From an uncultured Ferrimonas sp. (lineage in GTDB: Bacteria > Pseudomonadota > Gammaproteobacteria > Enterobacterales > Shewanellaceae): a DNA stretch of 64,000 nucleotides. The stretch's first letter is position 1; each line of letters starts with the position of its first letter. A program made the position numbers and the translations under genes. Where the stretch lies: contig NZ_CANLCI010000010.1 of the NCBI RefSeq assembly GCF_947489035.1, forward strand, positions 1-64,000. The letters are read 5' to 3'. Of the stretch, positions 52,258 through 62,004 are shown in pieces. The notes under the pieces are model-generated. The model was not told the DNA's origin. It saw only the letters and a list, made by a program, of their open reading frames with translations, and ran no database searches.

Positions 52258-53292
52258 ATGGAAATTACTGAATTACTGGCGTTTAGTGTAAAGCACAACG
52301 CCTCTGATCTGCACTTGTCTGCAGGTGTTCCACCGCTGATCCGTGTGGACGGTGAAGTAAGAAAAATCAATTTGCCTTCGTTGGACCATAAAGAGGTGCA
52401 CGGGCTTATCTACGACATCATGAACGATAAGCAGCGCAAAGACTATGAAGAACATCTTGAGATCGACTTTTCGTTCGAGGTGCCGGGCTTAGCGCGTTTT
52501 CGTGTTAACGCCTTTAACCAAAGCCGCGGGGCTGGTGCGGTATTTCGTACCATTCCCAGCGAGGTCTTGAGCCTTGAAACCTTAGGCGCCCCCGACATCT
52601 TCCGCGACATTGCCGAATACCCTCGTGGGCTGGTGCTGGTGACCGGGCCAACCGGCTCCGGTAAGTCCACCACCTTGGCGGCGATGATCGATTACATTAA
52701 TGATGCTCGCCACGATCACATCCTCACCATTGAGGATCCGATCGAATTTGTGCACAAATCGAAAAACTGTCTGGTGAACCAGCGGGAAGTGCACAAAGAC
52801 ACCCACAGTTTCTCTAATGCACTGCGTAGCGCTTTGCGTGAAGATCCCGACATCATCCTGGTGGGTGAGATGCGCGATCTGGAAACCATCCGTTTGGCGT
52901 TAACCGCGGCCGAAACTGGCCACTTGGTGTTTGGCACCTTGCACACCACCTCGGCTGCGAAAACCATTGACCGGGTAGTGGATGTGTTCCCCGCCGGTGA
53001 AAAAGACATGGTGCGCACCATGTTGTCGGAATCACTGCAGGCGGTGATCTCGCAAACCCTGTGTAAGAAGGTCGGCGGTGGTCGAGTGGCCGCCCATGAG
53101 ATCATGCTGGGCACCCCCGCGATTCGAAACCTGATCCGTGAAGACAAAGTGGCGCAGATGTACTCGGCCATTCAAACGGGCATGGCCCACGGCATGCAAA
53201 CCTTGGAGCAGAGCCTGCAAACTTTGGTGAATCGCGGCCTGATCTCACGCCAAGATGCGATGAGCAAAATGGGCAAACAAACCACCCTGTAG
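52258..53292 (+). CDS. pilT: Type IV pilus retraction ATPase PilT
   Basis: A 344-residue secretion ATPase. The N-terminal PAS-like domain has NASDLHLSAGVPP; Walker A is GPTGSGKST, the Asp box ILTIEDPIEFVH, Walker B LREDPDIILVGEMRD and the His box HLVFGTLHTTSA. The C-terminal AIRNLIREDK motif of PilT is present. It powers pilus depolymerisation and twitching. It is followed after eight bases by pilU in an operon. Confidence 0.97.
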   Translation: MEITELLAFSVKHNASDLHLSAGVPPLIRVDGEVRKINLPSLDHKEVHGLIYDIMNDKQRKDYEEHLEIDFSFEVPGLARFRVNAFNQSRGAGAVFRTIPSEVLSLETLGAPDIFRDIAEYPRGLVLVTGPTGSGKSTTLAAMIDYINDARHDHILTIEDPIEFVHKSKNCLVNQREVHKDTHSFSNALRSALREDPDIILVGEMRDLETIRLALTAAETGHLVFGTLHTTSAAKTIDRVVDVFPAGEKDMVRTMLSESLQAVISQTLCKKVGGGRVAAHEIMLGTPAIRNLIREDKVAQMYSAIQTGMAHGMQTLEQSLQTLVNRGLISRQDAMSKMGKQTTL

Positions 53293-53300
53293 GAAGTCAC

Positions 53301-54416
53301 ATGGATATCCAACCGCTATTACAGTTGATGCTCGACCGCAAGGCGTCGGATCTGTTTATCACCGTCGGCTTTCCCGCCAGTGCTAAGGTCGACGGCGAGA
53401 TGGTTAAGCTCAACAACGACGTGCTCAACCTAGAGCAGGTGTTGTCGATGGTGGAAAGCTTGATGACGGAAGACGTTAAAAGCCATTTCCACAAACACCG
53501 CGAAGCCAACTTTGGTTACTCCGGCAACAACGAAGAAGCTCGTTTTCGAGTCTCGGCGTTTTGGCAACGAGATAACCCAGGGATGGTGCTGCGCTCTATC
53601 CAAACGCGGATCCCGTCGATGGAAGAGCTGTACCTGCCCGAGGTGATGAAAGAGATCTGCATGTCCAAGCGCGGCTTGGTGATTATGGTGGGCGCCACCG
53701 GTACCGGTAAATCCACCTCGCTGGCGGCGATGGTGGGCCACCGCAATCGCAATCAGCGCGGCCACATCCTGACCATTGAGGATCCGATTGAATTTGTTCA
53801 TACCCACGAACAAAGCATCGTCACCCAACGGGAAGTAGGGCTGGACACCGAAACCTTCGATGCGGCGCTGAAAAGCTCGTTGCGACAGGCGCCGGATGTG
53901 ATTCTGATTGGTGAGATCCGCTCGCAGGAGACCATGGAATTCGCCTTGGCGTTCGCCGAAACCGGCCACCTGTGTATGGCCACCTTGCACGCCAACAACG
54001 CCAACCAAGCGCTGGACCGCATCACCCACTTGGTGCCCAAAGAGAAACACGAACAGCTGATGTTCGATCTCTCCTTGAACCTGAAAGCGGTGATGGCGCA
54101 GCAACTGGTGCCACGGCGTGACGGTAATGGCCGTCGGGTGGCGATTGAAGTGCTGCTAAACACCCCGCGGATGGCGGATCTGATTGCCAAGGGCGATCTG
54201 CACCTGCTGAAAGAGACCATGAGCAACAGCCGCGAACAGGGGATGCAAACCTTCGACCAAGCGCTGTTTGATTTGTACGACTCGGATCAGATCAGCTACG
54301 CCGATGCTTTGCACCACGCCGACTCGCCCAACGATCTGCGCCTGATGATCAAGCTGAAGCAGTCACGCAATACCGGCTCGGGTTACCTTGAAGGGGTGAC
54401 CGTCGATCTGGATTAA
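53301..54416 (+). CDS. pilU: PilT-dependent retraction ATPase PilU
   Basis: A 371-residue PilT paralogue. KASDLFITVGFPASAKVDGE at the N-terminus, Walker A GATGTGKST, ILTIEDPIEFVHTHEQ, Walker B RQAPDVILIGEIRS and His box HLCMATLHANNA. The longer C-terminus (after ADLIAKGDLH) distinguishes PilU from PilT. It assists PilT-driven retraction. A strong terminator ends the operon. Confidence 0.96.
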   Translation: MDIQPLLQLMLDRKASDLFITVGFPASAKVDGEMVKLNNDVLNLEQVLSMVESLMTEDVKSHFHKHREANFGYSGNNEEARFRVSAFWQRDNPGMVLRSIQTRIPSMEELYLPEVMKEICMSKRGLVIMVGATGTGKSTSLAAMVGHRNRNQRGHILTIEDPIEFVHTHEQSIVTQREVGLDTETFDAALKSSLRQAPDVILIGEIRSQETMEFALAFAETGHLCMATLHANNANQALDRITHLVPKEKHEQLMFDLSLNLKAVMAQQLVPRRDGNGRRVAIEVLLNTPRMADLIAKGDLHLLKETMSNSREQGMQTFDQALFDLYDSDQISYADALHHADSPNDLRLMIKLKQSRNTGSGYLEGVTVDLD

Positions 54417-54442
54417 CCGTTGCGGTTGTCGATTCCAATAAC

Positions 54443-54472
54443 AAACGCCAAGACCTCGGTCTTGGCGTTTTT
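54443..54472 (+). terminator. Rho-independent terminator of pilTU
   Basis: Thirteen-bp stem AAACGCCAAGACC/GGTCTTGGCGTTT with a two-base loop and a five-base T-run (54468-54472). Confidence 0.9.
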
Positions 54473-54564
54473 GTGTGCTGTGTACCAATTAGCTGTTGCG
54501 CTTATTGTGGATGACCCGCTGCGGCATAAAGGTCATTGCCGGGACCGCCCGGCGGCGGGCAAGG

Positions 54565-54668
54565 GACTTATCCCTTTGCAATCCCGAGCGCCTCCGAGGT
54601 GACGACAGCCCCTCGTTCTCGCCGCATTACGTTACAGCAACGGCCAGATGCGCCATCCATGGCTTAAC
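54565..54668 (-). repeat. Interspersed repeat, divergent partial copy B' (minus orientation)
   Basis: Shares GGGA..TATCCCTTTGCAATCCC and ATGCGCCATCCATGGCTTA with copy A in the same orientation, with poor similarity between them. With copy B it forms an inverted pair downstream of pilU. Confidence 0.45.
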
Positions 54669-54699
54669 TGGCCTCTACGGCATCCTGCCTTCGGCTTTA

Positions 54700-54945
54700 C
54701 TTCATCACTGCTGCACTCGGCGTCACCAAGTCGGCAGAAAGTTATCACCGCCAGATGATGACTTAGCCGTGACAGATACGCCGCACTGGCTTTACTGTCG
54801 CATCACTAAGTCATGGATGGCGCATCGATGCAGTGCCGAATGGCGCAGTGCAAGGAGCGAAAGTTGAGCTGTGCTAAGGCAATGGGATCCCAAAGGGAGA
54901 ATCCCCCCTCTTTGCTACGAGTGAGTGTGCCGTTGCCATTGCGAC
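54700..54945 (+). repeat. Interspersed non-coding repeat, copy B (plus orientation)
   Basis: Aligns with the reverse complement of 44411-44744 (blocks TTCATCACTG, GCAGAAA, CGCATCAC, ATGGATGGCGCATCGATG, GAGCTGTGCTAAGGC, CCAAAGG.....CCC) but lacks about 60 bases of the middle. Together with B' it occupies most of the 595-base gap between pilU and the nuclease-like gene; no gene is apparent there. Confidence 0.75.
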
Positions 54946-55011
54946 ATAACCACTTGAAAGCAGTGCCATCGAAGCTCGCCGTAGGCGACAGCCAGTATTG
55001 GCCCTAAAACG

Positions 55012-55533
55012 TCAATGAATCTGCCACAGGGCAACCACGCAGCTGACGGCGGAGGCGTAACGTTGTTGTCGAGTTGCAAACTCATGTTTAAACACCACCG
55101 TCACTTGCGGCGTGGACATCGCTTCAATGTGCCTTTGGCGACCGTCGTCGGGCAGATCTTTGCTAAACACATCCACTAAAGCACAAAACAGTTTGGTGCA
55201 GTTGCCGTCGTCAATCTGTGCGAGCTTGTTGACGTCGGCTTGATAGGCACGGCTGGTGCTGCGTAACTTAAATTCGATGGCGAGCTGGCGGCCGTCATCC
55301 AGTTCAAACAGCAGATCGGTGGGGCCGCCGTTGCCCAGATCTCGCTCGCGGTGCCAGGTGACCTTGTCGGTACCGAAGATGGCGGCGGGATCGCGCATGA
55401 CCGCTTTGCCGCACTGATAGGCAAACGCCAGTTCTGGCATGTAAAAGATCCCTTCTGGGGCGAGGGGAGCTAAGTCGCGCTCCTCCTGTTTGGCGAGATC
55501 GTAAATGAGTTGGCCGAGTTTCTCTAATTGCAT
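55012..55533 (-). CDS. PD-(D/E)XK nuclease-like protein, unknown role
   Basis: A 173-residue protein without a recognised name. The core has the restriction-endonuclease-like pattern: a helix with Glu34 (MPELAFAY), then Asp73 in GGPTDLLFEL and the strand LAIEFKLRST with Glu87 and Lys89. The remainder (ADVNKLAQIDDGNCTKLFCALVDVF and VTVVFKHEF) fits alternating beta strands and helices. This suggests a nuclease or an inactive nucleic-acid-binding relative. There is no methyltransferase or other partner nearby; it stands between a repeat region and an efflux-pump relic, so it may be an accessory gene. Confidence 0.55.
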   Translation of the reverse strand: MQLEKLGQLIYDLAKQEERDLAPLAPEGIFYMPELAFAYQCGKAVMRDPAAIFGTDKVTWHRERDLGNGGPTDLLFELDDGRQLAIEFKLRSTSRAYQADVNKLAQIDDGNCTKLFCALVDVFSKDLPDDGRQRHIEAMSTPQVTVVFKHEFATRQQRYASAVSCVVALWQIH

Positions 55534-55695
55534 CTGGGCTGCCGCTGCTTGTGGTGATGTTGGTTAACTCAAGGCGACCGCCAGTGGCGGTCACGGGAGA
55601 TCACAGTTGAGCAAACTCGGCGTCGGTTTGCAGCAAGCCAGCGCAGAAGTTTGAAGCAGCGCAGGGGCCAGCCGTTGTTGCTGAGCCTAACCTAA

Positions 55696-56979
55696 AGCTA
55701 CAACAGCAACCAAGATGCCGGTGAAGTGGGGCCGCACGTGGCCACGGTACGGCTGGATCTGCTCAGCGCCGAAGTACGCAATACCTCGGTGAATGAACTG
55801 ACCGAAGCGTGGCGTCAGCACGTGGGCGAACTGGCGGCACCGGTGGCACTGTCATTCAGTCAGCCCAGCCTTGGCCCTGCGGGTCGAGACATTGAAGTGC
55901 GCGTAAAAGGCGAGGATCTGGCGCAGCTTAAGCTAGCCTCGGTGGCGGTGCAAAGCTACCTCAGTCAGTTTGCTGGGGTAACGGATCTGCTGGATGACAT
56001 GCGTCCGGGCAAAGAGGAGGTGTGAGTTACCTTGCTGCCCGGCGCGGAAGCCTACGGGATTGATGGGCAGATGGTGGCCACCCAGCTGCGCGCCGCTTAC
56101 TTTGGCCAAACCGCCGATGAGATCCAAGTCGGGCCCGAGAACCTGCAGATCAATGTGCTGCTGGATAAACGCGATGCCGCTAAGATGAGCACCTTAGAGC
56201 GCTTTCCGGTGATGCTGGCCTCGGGCCAATCGTTGCCGCTCGCGAGCGTGGCGCGGCTGAGTTTCCAGCGCGGTTATGTGCGTATTCAACGGGTGGATGG
56301 CCTGCGTACGGTAACGGTAACCGGCAACGTTGATAACCGGTACGCCAACGCCGCAGAAGTGGTGGCGCAGCTGAAAGCCGAATTGGCGCCTGGCTTGCCC
56401 GAGCAGTTTCCCTCGGTGCGGTTGGACTTTGAAGGCCAAGCGAAAGAGACCGCCGATACCGGCAAGTCGATGGGGCAGGGCTTCTTAATGGGGTTGTTTG
56501 GGATCTTCGCCATCTTAAGCCTGCAGTTTCGCAGCTACAGCGAACCCCTGGTGGTGATGTTGGCGATCCCATTTGCCCTGATTGGGGTGATTTGGGGCCA
56601 CATGCTGTTGGGCTTTTCCCTGTCGATGCCATCGATCATGGGCTTTGTGTCGCTGGCGGGGATTGTGGTGAATAACTCCATCTTGTTGCTGCAATACATT
56701 CGCGAACACGTTGGCGCCGGAACCGAACTGCAAGCCGCGTTAGTGCAGGCTGCCGGTGAACGCTTTCGGGCGGTGGCGATCACTTCGTTGACCACGGCGG
56801 CAGGGATGTTACCGCTGTTGCTGGAAACCAGCTTGCAGGCGCAAGTGGTGCAGCCGCTGGTGATCTCCATTGTGTTTGGCTTGTTCTCCTCGACCGTGCT
56901 GGTGGTGCTGGTACTGCCTTGCGCCTACGCCATCTTGAATGACTTGGGGTGGGTGAAAACCGCAACCACCGCGCCCTAA
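55696..56979 (+). pseudogene. RND efflux permease remnant (AcrB/HAE1-like), truncated and nonsense-mutated
   Basis: The C-terminal roughly 430 codons of an RND transporter. Similarity begins at SYNSNQDAGEVGPHVATV just after a TAA (55693-55695), so the first 600 or so residues are gone. A TGA at 56023-56025 then interrupts the same frame between KEEV and VTLLPGAEAYG, where relatives usually have Arg. The rest includes porter-domain sequence and membrane segments (GLFGIFAILSLQF, FGLFSSTVLVVLVLP). The 3' part remains open from 56032 to the stop, but an independent protein is unlikely. No adaptor or outer-membrane channel gene is nearby. Confidence 0.85.
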
Positions 56980-57144
56980 GCCTCGGTTCATGGCCGCAGC
57001 TTTACTCTACTGATGATGCGAAATCAGCGCCGCCGTAATGGGCGGCGTTTTCGTTACCGAGCGGCGGCAATCCGCTCCATTTGTGGCCACCAGCCGGTGT
57101 CGCTTGTGACAAAGATGTTGCTCTTACATATTCCATTAGTGAAT

Positions 57145-57161
57145 TAAGAACTCGGTTCTTA
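57145..57161. promoter_or_regulatory. Palindrome in the cysD promoter region
   Basis: TAAGAAC TCG GTTCTTA, a perfect seven-base inverted repeat, overlapping a possible -10 (TATAAG at 57160-57165) about 55 bases upstream of cysD. A candidate operator for a sulfur regulator; whether CysB binds here is not known. Confidence 0.5.
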
Positions 57162-57216
57162 TAAGCAATAATGCGTTTATCAACACGCGTTGGCGTCTTA
57201 AGGATTGAGGTTACAC

Positions 57217-58128
57217 ATGCTGTCATCAGAGCATCGCACCCACCTACAACGGTTGGAAGCGGAGAGCATCTACATCATGCGCGAAGTGGTTGCCGAGTTT
57301 GAAAACCCGGTAATGCTGTACAGCGTCGGCAAAGATTCGTCGGTACTGCTGCACTTGGCGCGCAAAGCGTTTTACCCGGGCAAGATCCCCTTCCCACTGC
57401 TGCACGTGGACACCACGTGGAAGTTTCAAGAGATGATCCAGTTTCGTGATCGGATGGCCGCCAAGTACGGCTTCGAGCTGTTGGTGCATCAGAACCCGGA
57501 AGGGGTGGCGATGAACATCAGCCCGTTTGAACACGGCAGCGCCTTGCACACCGACATCATGAAAACCCAAGGGTTAAAACAGGCGCTGGACAAGTATCAG
57601 TTCGACGCGGCCTTTGGTGGTGCTCGCCGTGACGAGGAGAAATCCCGCGCCAAGGAGCGGATCTATTCGTTTCGGGATAAAGCCCACCGTTGGGATCCGA
57701 AAAACCAGCGTCCCGAGCTGTGGCAGCTGTTTAACGGTCGCACCCATCCGGGGGAGTCGATCCGCGTGTTTCCGCTGTCAAACTGGACCGAGCTGGATAT
57801 CTGGCAATACATCTACCAAGAAAACATCGAGATCCCAGCGCTGTATCTGGCCAAACCCCGACCGGTGGTGGAGCGCGATGGCACTTTGATCATGGTTGAC
57901 GACGCGCGGATGCCACTGCAGCCGGGGGAAGAGGTGCGCCAGCAGATGGTGCGTTTTCGCACCTTGGGCTGCTACCCACTGACCGGCGCGGTGCCATCAA
58001 CGGCCACCAGCTTGCCCGAGGTGATCCAAGAGATGCTGTTAACCAACACCTCAGAGCGGCAAGGGCGGGTGATTGATCACGACAGCGCCGGCTCGATGGA
58101 GAAAAAGAAGGCAGAGGGATACTTCTAA
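57217..58128 (+). CDS. cysD: Sulfate adenylyltransferase subunit 2
   Basis: A 303-residue ATP sulfurylase catalytic subunit. PP-loop [17 protein letters not shown], the [13 protein letters not shown] block, [16 protein letters not shown] and [11 protein letters not shown] are all typical of CysD. With the GTPase CysN it makes adenosine 5'-phosphosulfate. ATG 57217 with GAGG six bases upstream gives the standard length; a TTG four codons earlier is open. The stop shares a base with the cysN start (TAATG). Confidence 0.96.
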   Translation: MLSSEHRTHLQRLEAESIYIMREVVAEFENPVMLYSVGKDSSVLLHLARKAFYPGKIPFPLLHVDTTWKFQEMIQFRDRMAAKYGFELLVHQNPEGVAMNISPFEHGSALHTDIMKTQGLKQALDKYQFDAAFGGARRDEEKSRAKERIYSFRDKAHRWDPKNQRPELWQLFNGRTHPGESIRVFPLSNWTELDIWQYIYQENIEIPALYLAKPRPVVERDGTLIMVDDARMPLQPGEEVRQQMVRFRTLGCYPLTGAVPSTATSLPEVIQEMLLTNTSERQGRVIDHDSAGSMEKKKAEGYF

Positions 58129-59582
58129 TGAACCAACAAAACGATCTGTTGGCCCGAGACATTCTTGGCTACTTACAACAGCATGAAGATAAACAGCTGC
58201 TGCGGTTTATCACCTGTGGCAGCGTCGATGACGGCAAAAGCACGCTGATTGGGCGGCTGCTGCACGATTCCAAGATGATTTTTGAAGATCAGCTGGCCAG
58301 CATTGAAGCCGACAGCAAAAAGCTGGGCACCCAAGGGGAAAAATTGGATTTGGCCCTGCTGGTGGATGGGCTGCAGTCCGAGCGCGAGCAGGGGATCACC
58401 ATTGATGTGGCCTACCGCTATTTCGCCACCGATCAGCGTAAATTCATCATTGCTGATACGCCGGGGCACGAGCAATACACCCGCAACATGGTGACCGGTG
58501 CTTCCAACGCGGATCTGGCGATCATCTTAGTGGATGCCCGAGCGGGCTTGCAGGTGCAAACCCGCCGCCACTCCTATTTGGTGTCGCTGCTGGGGATCCA
58601 GCAGGTGGTGGTGGCCGTGAATAAGATGGATCTGGTGGCGCACAGCCAAGCCCGTTATCAGCAGATCCAGCAGGATTATCAGCAACTGGCGCAAGAGCTG
58701 GGGCTGACATCGGTGCAGTACATTCCGATGTCGGCGCTTAATGGCGATAACGTGGTTGAACCAGCGGCTGCGATGCCGTGGTATCAAGGTCCGGCGCTGC
58801 TGCCGTACCTAGAACAGGTGCCGCTGCCGCAAGCGCAGCTCAGCGAGCAGTTGCGGCTGCCGGTGCAGCTGGTGAGCCGCCCGAATAGCGAGTTTCGCGG
58901 TTACGCCGGCACCATTGCCGCCGGGCAACTGCGGCAGGGGCAAGCGGTGCAGGTGCAGCCATCGGGCAAGCACAGCACCGTGGCGCGGATCGTCAGCTTT
59001 GATGGCGACAAAACCCAAGCCCAAGCCGGTGATGCGGTTACGGTCACCCTTGCTGATGAAATTGACATCAGCCGCGGTGAGTTGCTGGTGAGCCCCGAAT
59101 CTCCGGCGCAGGCGGCGCAAGCGGCCACCGCCACCTTGGTGTGGATGGCCGATACGCCGCTGCAACTGGGGCGGGAATACGCCATTAAGCTGGCCACCCA
59201 AACCGGTTCGGTGTGGGTGGATCAGGTGCTGGAGCAGGTGGACATCAACAGCTTGGCGCGTCAGCCCGGTGCAGGCTTGGCGCTGAACGAGATTGGCGAG
59301 GTGCAGCTGCGTTTTGGTCAAACCATGTTGTTGGACAACTACCTTGAACAGCCCCACACCGGCAGCTTCATTGTGGTGGATAAGTTCAGTAACGCCACCG
59401 TCGCGGCGGGGATGATCCGCACCACCGCAGCGAGTACTCTCAACCACAACGGCGATCCCGTTGACGGTGAAGCCAAGCCGGAGCAATTCAGTGAGTTTGA
59501 ACTGGAGCTGAACGCGTTGGTGCGTAAGCACTTCCCCCACTGGGGCGCCGCCGATCTGCAGCGCTTGCTTAAGCGCGGGTAA
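58128..59582 (+). CDS. cysN: Sulfate adenylyltransferase subunit 1 (GTPase)
   Basis: A 484-residue elongation-factor-like GTPase. G1 GSVDDGKSTLIGRL, G2 region QGITIDVAYRYF, G3 DTPGHEQYTRNM and G4 NKMD, followed by two beta-barrel domains. Drives ATP sulfurylase by GTP hydrolysis. It ends before the APS kinase domain present in fused CysNC proteins; a separate cysC is encoded two genes downstream. Confidence 0.96.
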   Translation: MNQQNDLLARDILGYLQQHEDKQLLRFITCGSVDDGKSTLIGRLLHDSKMIFEDQLASIEADSKKLGTQGEKLDLALLVDGLQSEREQGITIDVAYRYFATDQRKFIIADTPGHEQYTRNMVTGASNADLAIILVDARAGLQVQTRRHSYLVSLLGIQQVVVAVNKMDLVAHSQARYQQIQQDYQQLAQELGLTSVQYIPMSALNGDNVVEPAAAMPWYQGPALLPYLEQVPLPQAQLSEQLRLPVQLVSRPNSEFRGYAGTIAAGQLRQGQAVQVQPSGKHSTVARIVSFDGDKTQAQAGDAVTVTLADEIDISRGELLVSPESPAQAAQAATATLVWMADTPLQLGREYAIKLATQTGSVWVDQVLEQVDINSLARQPGAGLALNEIGEVQLRFGQTMLLDNYLEQPHTGSFIVVDKFSNATVAAGMIRTTAASTLNHNGDPVDGEAKPEQFSEFELELNALVRKHFPHWGAADLQRLLKRG

Positions 59583-59590
59583 ACGCGGTG

Positions 59591-61321
59591 ATGCTGAACG
59601 TGGCCCAGTGGACGGTGATCGCCGCCGCAACCGGCTTGGTGTTGTCGCTGCTGTTCAGCAAACTGCGGCCAGAACTGTTGTTTGCGGCGTTGGCATTGCT
59701 GCTGGCCGCTGCCGGGGTTATTGAGCCGCAGCGGTTGCCGCAGCTGGCCGCCAATCCCGCGGTGATCACCTTGATTTTACTGTTGCTGGTGTCCGCCGCA
59801 TTGGAAAAAACCGGCTTGCTGGCACGCTTGGGGCGGCACCTGTTTCGCCCCAGTTATGGCCAAACCTTGATGCGTATTGGCACCAGTACCGTGGTCAGTT
59901 CGGCGTTTTTGAACAACACCGCGGTGGTGGCGACGTTAGCGGGGGTGATTAACCGGCAGGTGGATCATCTGCCCGCGCGGCTGCTGTTGCCGCTCTCTTA
60001 TGCGGCGATCTTAGGCGGCACCCTAACCCTGATCGGCACCAGCACCCACTTGGTGCTGAATTCGGTGTTAACCGAGCAGGGACGGCCAGCCTTGGCGCTG
60101 TTGGATTTCTTTCCCATCGGTTTGGCGGTGGCGGTGGCGGGCTTAGGCTTGTTGCTGCTGTTAAGCCGTCACCTGCCGGATCGCAGCGTGCCGCAAGAGC
60201 AAGAACCCCCTTACTTTATTGATGCCCAGCTGCTGGCCAGCAGTTCGATGGTTGGCCGTACGGTGCAGCAAAATGGGCTGCGTTCGTTAAATGGCCTCTA
60301 TTTGGCTGAAATTGTGCGGGCGGGGCAGCTGATTGCGCCGATCAGTCCGGATCTGGTGATGCAGGCGCAAGATAAGTTGGTGTTTTGCGGCGCGGTTGAC
60401 AAGCTCAGCGAATTAGAACGATTTGATGGTCTGGAGCTGTTTGCGGGCAGCAACGGCTTGCTCAGTGAAAACCTGCATGAGGTGCTTGTAAGCCCAACAT
60501 CGAACATTGTCGGCAAAACCCTAAAGCAGGTTGATTTCCGTGCCCGCTTTGACGCCGCCGTGGTGGCGATGCGACGCCGCGGCGAGCGCTTGTCGGGCAA
60601 ATTAGGCGCCATCGAGCTGCAAGGCGGCGACATCTTGGTGCTGGCCGTCGGCCAGCAGTACTTGGCTCAGCGCCGAGTCAATCGCCACTTCTACCATGTG
60701 GGTGGCACCGTGTTGCCCAAGCCATTGCAGCGCTGGCAAGAGGGCGTGGTGCTGGGGGGATTCGGGTTGACTCTAGTGGCGAACCTCAGCTTTGGCTTGC
60801 CGCTGTATCTTGGGTTGGCGCTGCTGTTGCTGGCGCTGGTCGCAACCACGGTGCTCAACAGCAACGACATTCGGCAGCGATTCCCGTTTGAACTGTGGGT
60901 GATCATTACCGGCGCCTTAGCCTTGGCTGAAGCGTTTCAGCGCAGCGGTTTATCGCAGCTGTTGGCCAACAGCTTACAGCTGCAGCTGAGTGATGGCGGG
61001 GTGATGGCGGCCTTTATTGGGGTGTATCTGCTGGCACTGTTAACCACCGAACTGATGACCAACAACGCCGCTGCGGCGTTGGTGCTGCCGCTGGCGCTGG
61101 GCTTAGCCGATGCCTTTGGGGTGAGCTCGATGCCGTTTATTATGGCGGTGGCCTACGGCGCCAGCGCCAGCTTTATTAGCCCTTTTAGTTATCAAACCCA
61201 CCTGATGGTGATGAACTTAGGCAACTACCGAAAGCGGGATTATTTGCGTATTGGGGTGCCAATGTCGCTGTTGTACAGCGCCATTGTGATACACCTAGTA
61301 CCGCGCGTGTTTCCGTTTTAA
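59591..61321 (+). CDS. SLC13-family permease with RCK_C domains
   Basis: A 576-residue membrane protein of the DASS/SLC13 group. Hydrophobic segments at both ends, with the paired motif [11 protein letters not shown] and [15 protein letters not shown] (the SNT/NTA-type anion-binding turns), and two soluble RCK_C-like domains in the middle (about 215-375; [45 protein letters not shown]). Position between cysN and cysC suggests uptake of sulfate with sodium, a common arrangement in marine gammaproteobacteria. ATG 59591 chosen; the preceding GTG is also possible. Confidence 0.9.
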   Translation: MLNVAQWTVIAAATGLVLSLLFSKLRPELLFAALALLLAAAGVIEPQRLPQLAANPAVITLILLLLVSAALEKTGLLARLGRHLFRPSYGQTLMRIGTSTVVSSAFLNNTAVVATLAGVINRQVDHLPARLLLPLSYAAILGGTLTLIGTSTHLVLNSVLTEQGRPALALLDFFPIGLAVAVAGLGLLLLLSRHLPDRSVPQEQEPPYFIDAQLLASSSMVGRTVQQNGLRSLNGLYLAEIVRAGQLIAPISPDLVMQAQDKLVFCGAVDKLSELERFDGLELFAGSNGLLSENLHEVLVSPTSNIVGKTLKQVDFRARFDAAVVAMRRRGERLSGKLGAIELQGGDILVLAVGQQYLAQRRVNRHFYHVGGTVLPKPLQRWQEGVVLGGFGLTLVANLSFGLPLYLGLALLLLALVATTVLNSNDIRQRFPFELWVIITGALALAEAFQRSGLSQLLANSLQLQLSDGGVMAAFIGVYLLALLTTELMTNNAAAALVLPLALGLADAFGVSSMPFIMAVAYGASASFISPFSYQTHLMVMNLGNYRKRDYLRIGVPMSLLYSAIVIHLVPRVFPF

Positions 61322-61365
61322 TCGACACCAATTTTTATTTTTACAGTAAGGATCAACGGCACAGG

Positions 61366-62004
61366 ATGAGCACGAATCTGGTTTGGCATCAGCATCAAGT
61401 AAGCAACAGCCAGCGGCAACAATTGAAGGGCCACGGCGCGGCGCTGTTATGGTTTACCGGCTTATCCGGCTCGGGCAAGTCCACCATCGCCAATGCGCTG
61501 GAGCAGCGGTTACTGCAGCGGGGCATGCACAGCTATCTATTGGATGGCGATAATGTGCGCCACGGCCTCAATGGCGATCTGGGGTTTAACGACGCCGATC
61601 GAATCGAAAACATTCGCCGCATTGGTGAGGTGGCGAAGCTGTTTGTGGACTCCGGCACCGTTACTTTATCGGCGTTTATTTCGCCGTTTGTGCAGGAACG
61701 GCAACGGCTGCGACAACTGCTGCCCCCAGGCCAGTTTATCGAGGTGTTTGTGGATACGCCGCTGAGCGTGTGTGAACAGCGGGATCCAAAAGGCTTATAC
61801 CAACAGGCGCGGGCGGGAAAGATCCCGCATTTTACCGGCATCGATTCCGCTTATGAGCCACCACGGCAGCCCGAGATTCACCTGCGAACCGAGCGCGACA
61901 GCGTGGCGGTGTGCGTTGAGCAGATCCTTGCCTATCTCGACCGCCACCTTGACCGCGATCCCGCGCCTGACCTTAACAACCATCAAGATAACGCGCCGCG
62001 ATGA
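61366..62004 (+). CDS. cysC: Adenylylsulfate kinase
   Basis: A 212-residue APS kinase. Walker [43 protein letters not shown], the phosphate-binding [14 protein letters not shown], and [27 protein letters not shown] are all present. It converts APS to PAPS. Last step of the cysD-cysN-SLC13-cysC operon; its stop overlaps the following ATG (ATGA). Confidence 0.96.
   Translation: MSTNLVWHQHQVSNSQRQQLKGHGAALLWFTGLSGSGKSTIANALEQRLLQRGMHSYLLDGDNVRHGLNGDLGFNDADRIENIRRIGEVAKLFVDSGTVTLSAFISPFVQERQRLRQLLPPGQFIEVFVDTPLSVCEQRDPKGLYQQARAGKIPHFTGIDSAYEPPRQPEIHLRTERDSVAVCVEQILAYLDRHLDRDPAPDLNNHQDNAPR

Noticed and set aside
53430..54226. Long minus-strand frames opposite pilU
   Set aside because: Shadows of a clear PilU gene.
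57002..57226. Minus-strand open frame of 74 codons upstream of cysD
   Set aside because: It overlaps the cysD promoter palindrome and has no recognisable content.
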